A DNA stretch of 64,000 nt from Platerodrilus igneus. Lineage: Eukaryota > Arthropoda > Insecta > Coleoptera > Lycidae. The stretch spans positions 5,890,501 through 5,954,500 of the forward strand of contig JARFIW010000170.1 of the NCBI GenBank assembly GCA_036346225.1, written 5' to 3'. A program made the translations under genes and the position numbers. Shown in pieces: positions 40,957-51,535 of the stretch; positions within the stretch are counted from its first letter, which is position 1, and each line of letters starts with the position of its first letter. Below the pieces are notes generated by a model. The model did not search any database and was not told the DNA's origin. It saw only the letters and a program-made list of their open reading frames with translations.

Positions 40957-41106
40957 TAAAAGTTTGATCCTAATCGAACCGGATACAAAAAACAATCTGA
41001 AACTGCATTAGGTACTGGCATAATTCATAAGTTTCCGCATTGCGCTTCTTATCCGCTTCTTAACAAACATACTTGATTTATTGTTACCGGCGCTATAACT
41101 GCCATC

Positions 41107-44100
41107 ATGCCCAGAGGTGCACGCGCATCTAATAAAGAAACCGCAATTCTTCAAACGAGTAAACGGACTGAAGAGGAGGCTCGTTTAGCTTTCTTGGAGT
41201 CAAAGTTTGCGTCGTATGTTAGTTACGCACAAAAGCTAGTTGCTGCTATTCCAGAAAAACAAGACACGGTACAGATAGAAAGTTTTTTGTCCAAATCTTT
41301 GCATGTTATCGGACTACGCAGCGAGTTTATGACGTTAGCGGATGAAATCAATAGTTTATCAATGCGCTTAATTGAAGAGTTTGAACCTGAATTTGAAACC
41401 GTATGGTCATTTACGGAAATGTGCAGCTCTATTCAGTCTGCAAGGGAACGCTTTTTGTCAATGAAACAAATTGATAAACCGGAGATTGGGCATGATACCA
41501 AACGCAAAGAAAATTATTTTAAGTTGCCTCGCATTTCGCTTGCCCCTTTTTCTGGAAATAATTTGGCCGATTGGCCTTTATTTATTCAAAACTTTAACAT
41601 TTTAATACATGAGAATGAACATCTATCTGATACGGAACGAATTCAGTACTTGTTATCCGTATTAGTTGGTAAAGCAAAAAATATTTGTCATGGTATAACA
41701 CCAACACCTGAAAACTATTTACCGTTATACAACGCCTTAATTGCAAAATATCAAGATAATCGAGCTTTAGCATCTGCTTTTCTTGATCAACTGCTTGAAC
41801 TCAAACCAATTAGTAATGCAACGTCAAAATCTCTTGAGTACTTTGTAGATAAGTTTACATCTGTTTACCAAGCCTTGGGTCAGTTAAAAATTTGTGACTT
41901 AAAGGAATTTATGTTTGTCCATATTGGATTAAAGAAGTTAGATTCTGATACTGTTAAATCCTTCGAAAATGGGCACCGAAAAGCTGGTGATATGCCAACT
42001 TACGACGAATTTGTAACCTTTTTACGTGAACAGGTGAAGGTTTTAGAACGCACATGCAAAACTGAGTCTAAATCTACGCAGATACAATCGCATTCGAAGT
42101 TACAAGGTGGTTCTAAAATTACTCATTCTTTTGTAACCACGGGCAATAAGTTATCAAAAACTGTGACTTGTGCCTTTTGTAGTAAGTCGAATCATGTGCA
42201 CTTGTACCAGTGTGCTGATTTTAAAAAATTAGTGGCTAAGGATCGTTATGCCTTTATAAAATCGAACCATGCTTGTATAAACTGTTTAAGCCTGTCGCAC
42301 TCTAGTTACACATGCAATTCACAAAATGTATGTAAAACATGCCACAAAAAGCATCATACATTATTACATTTTGATGCTCTACCTGGTGATGGAAATTCTT
42401 TGGCTAGTAATGAGTTAAATTTCAACGCAACGCATTCAAACTCTACCGCATTATGTAATGTTGTACCGCCTTCAAATGACAATAACTCACACGTCACGAA
42501 TGACACTGTGACGTTAACATCGCATTCTCGCAGTAAAACCTTGAAAGCAATCTCGCCAATGAACAATGTTTTATTATCTACGGCGCAAGTTTTCGCTCGA
42601 ACCAACAACAATCCAAGAAAGCTTATCAGATGCTTGATTGATTGTGCATCGCAACATAATTTAATCTCTATAACGTGTTGTGAACAGCTGAATCTGTCCA
42701 TAACTCCGTTAAATAATTCTGTGATTAAAGGTGTTGGCATGAGCTCCCGTCCTATACGTGGGTACGCCACTCTTACTATAGAATCACGTATTCATCCGCA
42801 TACCTATAACATCCAAGTTTTAGTAATTGATTGTATTACCGATAATTTACCTGCTCAATACATTGATTCATCGCATATGACACAGCTTAACAAAATGCCA
42901 TTAGCTGATAGTCATTGGAATGTTCCTGGACAAATTGATTTAGTTCTGGGAGCACAGCTGTTTCCGTTCTTATTGTTAGACGGTCCTATTGATACTCCTA
43001 CCAACGCGCCTTCTTTATTGAAGACTACTCTTGGGCATGTAATAATGGGTCAAATACCTATTACCGCTCCAGAACAACAGCATGATTTTACATCTATCAC
43101 ATACTGCGCATTAAATAATAATGATTTGCAAGAATGTTTACAAAAGTTTTGGGAACTTGAAGAAGTTCCTACTACTCGCTTCTACAGTCCACGAGAAACC
43201 GCGTGTGAAAATGATTTCATCAAAAATATGTCGCGTGAAAGTGACGGTCGTTACACTGTTGCTTTACCTCTCACTGGAGATGAACACAATTTAGGTAACT
43301 CTCGGGGAGTAGCGCACAAACGCTTAATCTATCTTGAACGTAAGTTTAAATTGAATCCAGACTTTCGCAAAGCTTATAACGAAGTTATAGACGAATATAT
43401 TAAAAATCGCTATTTGGTAGAGGTTCCACCAGAGTTGGACAACGATCAGGGGTACTTTATACCTCATCACGCTGTTATAAAACCAGATAAAAGGACTACC
43501 AAGGTAAGGATTGTTTTAGATGCAAGTGCAAAAACCCATTCAGGGTTATCACTTAATGACGTCCTGTACCCTGGGCCGAATTTACAAGCTGATTTATTTA
43601 AACTTTTATTAAATTTTTGCCTTTTTCCAGTCGCCATTACAGCGGATATTCGACAAATTTATTTGCAAATTGGTGTTATTAAGGAACACCATCAATACCA
43701 AAGGATATTATTTCGCTTTGATAGTAACGAGAGCATTCGCTCGTTCAAATTCACTCGTGTTCCTTTCGGATTAAAATGCAGTCCATTTCTTGCTATGCGC
43801 ACTGTCAAGCAGCTCGCCGCAGATGAAAGATACAGATACCCGGATGCTGCTTGGATGGCAGAGTCAGAGTTTTACATGCACGATTTACTGTCGTCTGTAT
43901 TAAATACTGAAGAAGCAGTGAAGTTATCGCACCAGCTGATAGCTTTATTTACGGCCGGAGGGTTCGATTTGGTTAAGTGGGCTAGCAATTCACTCGAACT
44001 GCTTAGCACCCTACCTTTATCGAGTTGTACACCTGTGAATTTTACCGACGGTAGTAACCAAAAGATTCTAGGTCTGTCATGGGATCCTAGAAACGACGCC

Positions 44101-44748
44101 TTTTACTTTCAAACCGCAGAAATCTCAACCGCATCATGCACCAAACGAATAATCTTGTCTTGTGTTGCAAGATTATTTGATATATTGGGGTTGGTCTCGC
44201 CTGTAATTTTATACGCCAAATTGCTAATAAAAGATCTCTGGAATGCAAACCTTGGATGGGATGATGTACCTCCTAAGCATATAACTGAATATTACTTCAA
44301 GCTTGTATCTGAACTTCCATTACTAAAGAATGCAGTTATCCCACGTCATTTAAAGGTCGCTAATGATTGTACTGTAAACATAGTTGCATTCTGTGATGCA
44401 AGTTTAAAAGCCTTTGGTTGTGCAGTCTACTTGCATGTAACAGATTCAGATGGTCATATTTTAATACGCCTCGCTTGTTCAAAATCAAGGGTTTCTCCTA
44501 TAAAAATAGTGACTTTAGCTCGCCTGGAGCTTTGCGCTGCAGTTCTACTATCCACATTGGTAAGAAACGTGTATGATATATATAATTCACGTTATCCCAT
44601 AGAAAACTTATACGCATTTTCAGATTCTACGATAGCCTTATCGTGGATTCATTCTTCTCCTCATCGTTGGTCTACATTTGTCGCTAATAGAGTGGCTAAA
44701 GTTCAAAGCAACTTAGACCCTAAGCACTTTACCATATCGCTGGGATAG
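41107..44748 (+). pseudogene. BEL Gag-Pol: Gag, protease, RT, RNase H (RT site altered)
   Basis: A 1213-codon frame from ATG 41107. Residues ~1-330: Gag of the DUF1759 type (LPRISLAPFSGNNLADWPLF). ~350-420: cysteine/histidine knuckles (TCAFCSKSNHVHLYQC, HACINCLSLSHSSYTC, CKTCHKKHH). ~500-640: aspartic protease of the DUF1758 type (RCLIDCASQHNLIS, IDLVLGAQLFPFLL). ~790-970: RT (KVRIVLDASAKTHSGLSLND, ITADIRQIYLQIGV, RVPFGLKCSPFLAM). The catalytic box reads FYMHDLLSS, where BEL elements have Tyr-x-Asp-Asp, so the first Asp is His. ~1060-1210: RNase H (VAFCDASLKAFGCAVYL, LARLELCAAVLLS, AFSDSTIALSWIHS). A one-base shift near 44735 ends the frame before the integrase half. Confidence 0.92.
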
Positions 44749-46398
44749 AAAACCCCAGTGACTGCCTATCTCGAGGCATGTTGCCCTCCCAACGGTTGTC
44801 GCATGATCTTTGGTGGAATGGTCCATCATGGATGTCGTTACCTCCTCATATGTGGCCCATTAAACAGTTTTCCGCTTCGCCAAATGAAGAAATTTCGGAA
44901 TTATGTTCAAGAAATTTAGCTATTATTGTTCCCGAGCTTCCGGTATTGTATGAGAGGGCACAAGCTGTGTCCTCGTGGTCCAAACTTTTACGCATTATTG
45001 TATATGTGTTACGTTTTGTAAAATTGTTAAGCTTTTTTAGAATTGACGCTGATGATCTAAATGTAGCAGAACAGTATTTAATACATGCGCTACAACTAGT
45101 GCAATTTTCAGAGCTGATGGAAAGTTTAAAAAGGGCACTGTGCCTTTATACATAAGAAATTTAAACCCTTCTTAGATGAAGTGGGTCTTATTCGAGTGGG
45201 TGGTCGTTTATCACGATCGGGATTGCCTTTTGCCGCTTGTCATCCACTGCTGTTACGAAAAGAGATCATATAATAAATTTATTAATTGACCACTACCACC
45301 GCATTAATTGTCACACAGGTGCTAATCTTCTTAATTCGCTTATTAAACAAAAATATTGGATTATTTCTGCAAGAGATATTATAAGATCAAGGATTAGATT
45401 ATGCAATTTTGTTTTCGAGTGAATCCAATACACCCACGCCAATGATGGCAGACTTACCATCATGCCGTGTGCAGCAAGCCAAAGCGTTTACGCACACTGG
45501 TGTGGATTACGCTGGCCCTATCAATATTACGCTTTCCCGCAGAAGAGGGCAGCGCTCTCAAAAAGCGTATCTCTGTATATTTGTTTGTTTGACTACTAAA
45601 GCTGTCCATATAGAGCTAGTCTCGAATTTGTCGACCGAAACTTTTTTGGACGCATTCAAGCGCTTTTTGTCACGTCGCGGTCCAGTTTCCTCTATGTATT
45701 CTGACAATGGTACAAATTTTATAGGAGCCAAGTCCAAATTAAATGAAATCTATGATTTGATTACATCTTCAAATTTTCAAACTGCTTTAAATCTTGAATT
45801 CAATAATCGACGCATCTCCTGGAAAATGAGTCCACCCCAGGCTCCACATTTTGGTGGAATTTGGGAATCTACGGTAAAATCTTTTAAAACGCATCTGTAC
45901 CGCATGGTCGGTGGTCATTTACTCACATATGAGGAACTTTTGACTGTGCTGATCCAAATTGAGGCACTTCTAAATTCAAGGCCCCTTTGCGTGTTGTCGG
46001 AGGATCCTTATCCGGAAGTGTTAACTCCAGCACATTTTTTAATGCAAACTCCCCTACAATATTTACCCGCTTACGATATGTCAAAAGAGCATTTGACAGT
46101 GAGGGATCGTAAACGCTTACTAGATTCGTTAGTTCAATCATTTTGGCGCAAATGGAGGATTGAGTACTTGCACACATTACAGGTTAGAAAAAAGTGGTGC
46201 ACGCCCGATAATCCTGTAACGGTCGGAACCGTTGTTATTCTAATGCAAGATGGCGTTCGACCATTAAGTTGGCCTTTAGGTATTATTGAAGAAGTGTACC
46301 CTGGGGCTGATGGAGTTATTCGCGTGGCTTTGGTTAAAACCAGAACTACTAAACTTAAACGCCCGGTAGTAAAATTATGCCCAATACCTAATCAATAA
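44749..46398 (+). pseudogene. BEL integrase half of Pol, frameshifted
   Basis: Continues Pol in other frames: 44778-45155 (linker, LSHDLWWNGPSWM), 45237-45422 (zinc domain, HYHRINCHTGANLLNSLI) and 45409-46398. The last is an intact 330-residue frame with the integrase core, GVDYAGPINITL (Asp), MYSDNGTNFIGA (Asp) and PHFGGIWESTVKS (Glu), plus the C-terminal DUF5641-like module (RDRKRLLDSLVQSFWRKW, GVIRVALVKTRTTKLKRPV). Breaks at about 44735, 45140, 45235 and 45415 separate the parts. Confidence 0.9.
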
Positions 46399-46543
46399 TC
46401 TCACAATCGGGATTGTTTAGTTATTTAGCTTAATTTATTACGCAATACTAGTTTTCTTTTCTTTATATACTTATTTCTTTTGTTTTCAATTTTTTCACAA
46501 CTTGAGTTAATTGAAAGTTCTACATACTTTCAAAGCGGGAGAA

Positions 46544-47012
46544 TGTTCGCGCCGCAGGAATAAGACGCCAGATAGCTATGAGCTGGATGATGCTGGTAGC
46601 TTTGGAGTCTTGTCTCGACGTTCTGTTCTGGGTTACAGCCTGCACCTCGGGGTTGTATTTGTACATTATAATCGCGTCGCTTGGGTTTGACGTAACAAAA
46701 AAAAATAACAATGTGAAATTAGAAGCCAAATGTCAATTTTGAGAACACGCAGTTTTTTAATTTATCGCTACCAATTTTTATGGTTTGTGTTCCACGGGTT
46801 TTCAACGGGTGTGCCAGCCGAAGATTGCTGTCCTGTTTCCTGGACCAGTTTGTCAAGCAAGGCCACAGGTAAGTACTAGCAATCCTAGACTTGTAGTTAT
46901 TTGTAACGTTGATTTCTTGAGGTACACATTCTCCACGCTATCGAAGACCGCTATTATACAGAACATTGATCGCTTTAGGGGGATATTGTACGCACCGCAG
47001 CCTGCATCCCCA
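46544..47012 (+). repeat. BEL 3' LTR
   Basis: Same 469-bp unit. Preceded by the purine run CAAAGCGGGAGAA, a likely polypurine tract (46531-46543). Confidence 0.95.
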
Positions 47013-47017
47013 GTAAC

Positions 47018-48640
47018 TACAAAACAATTTACTACAGCAAATCTGCAAATATGCCATTACATTGAAGTGATCCGTAGTGTTTCTAGTCGATTTCTTATTT
47101 ATTGGTTGATAATTATGGAAAATATTATAGTGTACATTTCGATATTTGAAGGTATTTGTTAGAATAGCTCAGTAACCACTTGCAGGTTTCTGAACGCATT
47201 CCGTTATTTCAGATTTTATGTTTTAAGGGCCGCATGTGTAGTGACGATCGATCGAGTCGACAAGGTTAAAGAACTTTGCTTTTAGCTTTCAAGATGGATG
47301 GCTGAAACATTTCACTTGCCGGTTTTTTTTTATTAAAGGTAATGTTTTTAAGTTTATAAAGTGGTGGTTATTTAAGGTAATCTGATTACATCATGTAATT
47401 CGAGCGTTGTTTTGAATGTGATGTTGGTATTTATTGTAATAACCGTTAGTTAATTAATCATTGAAAGAAATATTTATGGGTTACTTGTTGCTCTTGGCTT
47501 AGAATTTCATGCCGGTTTTATTGCAAGTTTTATGTATAAATGAGTGTGGTTTGGTTTAACAATCGAAAACTAATAGAATCAATAGCAAATGTACCCTTAC
47601 TGTGATTTTACGAGCAATTTGTACCAACATCATCCTTCGATATAGTGAATCAAATTATTAAGCAAGTTTGAATGTGGACAGTATTATTTTTCAATGTTGT
47701 ATTTGTTATCGGTTTTATTGAATTAACCACAAAGTTGTGTATATTTTTTGTTTGTAATTTGTAATGCCACGATGTGTTTAATTTTTAAAAGTACATTTTA
47801 ACCGATGCAATCATAATAAATAATTTGTACCATTTGCTTACTAGAGTTGATATATTTAATTAACATGCATTTATATAAAGATTTAGTGCCTGAATCTGGG
47901 CTTGTATTTATGATGTAAAATTTTGATATATATTTGCTGTTTACATGTTCTATAATGTTTGATATTTGAGATGCATTTGACATTTTTATTTTATGTGTAA
48001 TTGTTTTATTTCAGCATATTAATCGCATTTACAACTGCACTGCTCACATCTGGGTTTAACTTATTAATACGTTTGTTGTTTTGTTTATCCTATTATCTAG
48101 CCGATGTTTCTATTTAATTAACTAGTATTTAACGTTTGTGATAATTGTTGTAATGTAATTAAATTGAACCACTGGTATGATTGACCATCTCGTGCCTTTT
48201 GCGTTTGCATTTATCACTATGTTGGAGGTAGTCTATTCAATAACGAGCGGTTTTTTAACTATGCGCAATCATATCATAAGTTCATTTCAGCGATTCATGT
48301 TATCTTGTCAATGGACTTGTAGCGGCACTCTTTTGCAAATAATAAAAAGTCGACTAGCCTTTGGAAATATTTTGTAACACGGGCTGGAAACTGTTGATGC
48401 ATGTATGTAGGCGGGTGCGATTGAGCCTTTGTTAAATATTACTAACATTTTATGTCCGTGCCGGGAGGAACATTAGTAGTCAAGGCAGATTTTACCTTCC
48501 TGGTGCCCCCCTCTTCAACTTTACCTGGGTAGTATTAGTTATCCGACCTCAGTACCTACCAGAAAAGACTAGCTGGTTTACACTAACGTTTCTTCAGTTG
48601 TCATGTGTGGTAAGTAGGTAATTTAGTGACGTTCTGGGCC
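47018..48640. other. Unassigned AT-rich stretch right of BEL
   Basis: No ORF over 66 codons with a recognisable pattern and no repeat edges seen. Could be old intergenic sequence. Confidence 0.4.
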
Positions 48641-48647
48641 CACATTT

Positions 48648-48950
48648 CCACCCATATCCCACATTTCCACACACATTTACATGTAAATTCCCATAAGGTG
48701 GAAATGTGGTGGTGGAACCGCATTTCCACACATTCACATGTAAATTCCCATAAGGCGGAAATGTGGAGAAATCCCACATTTCCACACACATTTACATGTA
48801 AATTCCCATAAGGTGGAAATGTGGTGGTGGAACCGCATTTTCACACATTTACATGTAAATTCCCATAAGGCGAAAATGTAGAGAAATCCCACATTTCCAC
48901 ACACATTTACATGTATATTCCCATAAGGCGGAAATGAGGAGAATCCCTCA
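48648..48950. repeat. Tandem array of palindromic 57/58-bp units
   Basis: Five units centred on the dyad ATTTACATGTAAAT at 48675, 48732 (variant ATTCACATGTAAAT), 48790, 48847 and 48905 (variant), spaced 57, 58, 57, 58. Units alternate: odd ones begin CCCACATTTCCACACACATT, even ones CGCATTTTCACACAT-like, so the true period is about 115 bp. Each unit also carries CATTTCCAC / GTGGAAATG arms that can pair across the central dyad. Confidence 0.9.
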
Positions 48951-48959
48951 TTTCCACAT

Positions 48960-49590
48960 TCATCTGAACAAAATAGTTTTCTTCGGCTAGCCATTGAATC
49001 TTTCGAGATAACCCTATCTTGTTTGGTATCAATTAATATTAGATTTTTCTCAGCTACCCAAATCTTTAGGAATTTTTTAGATTGCATTATCCCCCAGAGA
49101 GCTACTCTTATTGAAAAAAATTTTTTTACCCTTATAAATTTTTTAGTCGTGCAATACATCTTGTTAGTCTAGAATTTTATACAGAATCCAAATCCGCGAA
49201 CACATTTAAAATCCGACCACCCCTTACAAAGTTACACTTTTAAAGACTCCGAGCCTCTAAATTTTGCTCTTTGCTCCCACATCTAAACCAAATAGTTTTC
49301 TTCGACTACCCATTGCATCTTTTGAGATAACCCTATCTTGTTTGGTATCAATTAATATTAGATTTTTCTCCGCTAGCCGAATCTCTATGAATTTCTTAGA
49401 TTGCATCATCCCCCAGAGAGCTACCCCAATTTTAAGCTTTTCTGCTGATAGCGATTTTCTGACCGTCCTTATAAATTTTTTGGCCATGTGACACATCTTG
49501 CTAATCTAGAATTTTACGCAGAATCCGAATCTGCAAACAGATTTAAAATCGGACCACCCATTACAAAGTTACACTTTTAAAGTCTCAAAC
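48960..49590 (+). repeat. Tandem duplication of a ~300-bp block
   Basis: Block 1 (48960-49258) and block 2 (49281-49590) share long segments such as GATAACCCTATCTTGTTTGG and TACAAAGTTACACTTTTAAA, offset 319 bp. They differ at many positions and by small indels, so the duplication is old. No coding potential recognised. Confidence 0.85.
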
Positions 49591-50270
49591 CTTTTTAAAT
49601 TGTTTTGCTCATCTATAACATATGCTTTAAACAACCATTATTCGAGAAAATCTAAAACCGCAAGGATTTTAGAAATGAGTTCTTTATAAGCCATAAGTGT
49701 TTAATATTTAAAACCATTTTTTCAAATAGTAATGTGCTGTTTTCAGAATATCGCAAAAACCCATTACTTTTAAAAATTTTCTGGTTTTAACATTGTTAAT
49801 TACTACGTCACAAACATAATTACATGCTCAATGCTAAATAGTTGGAAAATACATTCGTTTTACAAACTAATTGCTTTACAAATATGTGACGTAAAGTGAA
49901 AGTGGCGTAGACCTTTCTTTTTTATTAATTAGTGGCTATATGATTTGAGAAATACAATAGATATGCTCAATGCCATCCATTAGGAAATTCCCGTATAATT
50001 GCTGGTGTACACAATGTACTTTCTATTACGACCTCGACTAGAAGAAATGCAAACTTAATCTTGTAATACGGATCGATTAACGCTCAATTATTTCAAATCG
50101 CATAAAAACGCGATCTGATTAGTAAAAACCTATTCGTTTCGCATGCTTTGTATAAGTTCGTATCGTGTAGTGATTTTTCCTCATATTGAAATTTAAGGTA
50201 AGTCTACATTTTTATTAAAATAGAACTGAATTTATTTGCAATTAATGTGTAAGATTCCGTAATTTTTAAG
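49591..50270. other. Unassigned stretch upstream of the 50.3-kb ORF
   Basis: AT-rich. A possible splice donor AATTTAAG|GTAAGT at about 50190 and a possible acceptor TTTTTAAG near 50270 suggest an intron before the next ORF. Confidence 0.4.
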
Positions 50271-50274
50271 TTCT

Positions 50275-50904
50275 TCGCCCACCTTCCATGTAAATTATTT
50301 GGAGATAGTAGAGAAGGAAGACAGCCCAGATAAAATAAAAATCGTACACAAGTGCTACATTAAAGCAGGTAGTACATATTTTACACAATCTGCAACACCA
50401 TATTCTACAATTCCAAAAGAAATAGTCATTTCGGAATTGGGATTGATAAATACACCTAACATTCGCCCAGAGGTTGTCCGACAACGCGTAAATATTGGTA
50501 GTAAACTCTATCCGTTTACGCTAAAGGAAATTGCACCATTATGCATACCATACGCTGTAAGTGGAAGAAAAAGACAACTGGAATTAGAGGAAATGGATGC
50601 AAAAAGGCGAAAATTGGACTACATGGAAAACACTGCGACAATACGCGAACAATACAAAGATGTGTTAGACAAAGAACATCTTATTAGAGAAAATGAGCAA
50701 GAATTAAAAGATTATTTTATGTGCCGATGCAGTGACTTAAATACATCCGGGTTCTACAAGCTGTATGCATTTGCGGTTAGTAAGAAAGACTCTTTTAGTT
50801 ATGTAGGCGTTCTTGCGGAAAAGGATGGTACTAAATCCGTATACGTATACGTATTTATCAAAATGGCGGATAACAAAAACGAACTAAGGATCATTGTTTG
50901 GTGA
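50275..50904 (+). CDS. Unrecognised ~205-residue ORF
   Basis: Open frame without an ATG at its start, probably an internal or last exon (possible acceptor near 50270). Visible features: IKIVHKCYIKAGSTYFTQS, PKEIVISELGLINTPNIRPE, a lysine/arginine- and glutamate-rich helical stretch with a bipartite basic patch (RKRQLELEEMDAKRRKLDYM), a CRC motif (YFMCRCSDL) and FAVSKKDSFSYVGVLAEKDG. The last segment has a relative at 15690. Two copies in a TE-only window suggest mobile-element origin. A following frame (50898-51116) may be a continuation. I do not recognise the family and assign no function. Confidence 0.45.
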   Translation, partial: SPTFHVNYLEIVEKEDSPDKIKIVHKCYIKAGSTYFTQSATPYSTIPKEIVISELGLINTPNIRPEVVRQRVNIGSKLYPFTLKEIAPLCIPYAVSGRKRQLELEEMDAKRRKLDYMENTATIREQYKDVLDKEHLIRENEQELKDYFMCRCSDLNTSGFYKLYAFAVSKKDSFSYVGVLAEKDGTKSVYVYVFIKMADNKNELRIIVW

Positions 50905-51373
50905 CAGATATATACATCAAAGTTTTTAATTTTAATGAATATTTCCTTTCAACCAACCCTAAAATTCACTGCGTCTCCTACCTCAAACACTTTGAAAACG
51001 GAAAACGATTCCATCCTTTTATTATCAGTCTGCATATTTCTCAGTTGCAACAAATCAAATTTTGTATTAACATTTCTAGAAAACATGAGTTTGACCAGAG
51101 AAACCACTGTCGTTGAATTTGTTTATGACCACTGTCTATATAATGTGACATCCACATTGCTATGGTACTATGATAGTCTACCTACCTAACGTTTAATGAT
51201 ACTCACAAAAAGGCTCTATAAATCCAATGTAATTTTTACAGAATGATCTTGCTGTTGTTACTCGATATTCTTTCCTATTGACATCAATTATTATGATAAC
51301 CCTATATGCACTTTATTATGCCCTACATTTGGTTGTAATTATTGCCGTCAAACGGATATAGCTAGGGATGGAC

Positions 51374-51535
51374 TCGGGCTCGGGCTTTCGGCCCGGCCCG
51401 GGCCCGGCCCGATTTCGGGCTCGAATCCGGGCCGGGCCGTTGACTACTTTATTCGTGCCGGACCCGGGCCGGGCCTATCTTTTTTCGGGCCGGGCCGGGC
51501 CCAACGATTCGGGCCGGCCCGAAATTTTCGGGCCG
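51374..51535. repeat. GC-rich GGGCC island, hAT-like
   Basis: About 160 bp of CGGGCC/GGCCCG repeats in both orientations, in otherwise AT-rich DNA, starting just after CTAGGGATGG. TAGGG-type ends with GGGCC subterminal repeats occur in some hAT transposons. No transposase is nearby. Confidence 0.6.

Larger units (their letters stand above)
40488..47012 (+). mobile_element. Complete BEL/Pao retrotransposon insertion
   Basis: 6.5-kb element with 469-bp LTRs (40488-40956 and 46544-47012) and 5-bp target duplication GTAAC (40483-40487 and 47013-47017). Only three differences were seen between the LTRs, so it inserted recently. Gag-pol is plus strand. Four frame breaks and an altered RT active site imply this copy needs help from another, or arose by mobilisation in trans. 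Confidence 0.95.

Noticed and set aside
40957..40985. tRNA-derived primer site after the BEL 5' LTR
   Set aside because: The sequence does not begin with TGG and I could not match a tRNA 3' end, so no primer site is claimed.
42354..42770. 138-codon minus-strand frame in BEL
   Set aside because: Antisense shadow of the Gag/protease region.
48648..48950. CRISPR-like array
   Set aside because: Units are contiguous and palindromic without unique spacers, and the window is eukaryotic.
48594..49159. Long minus-strand frames through the repeat array (WKCGI/LWEFTC-type repeats), looking like a repeat protein
   Set aside because: They arise from translating the 57/58-bp palindromic units, exist in two overlapping frames and have no conserved start.
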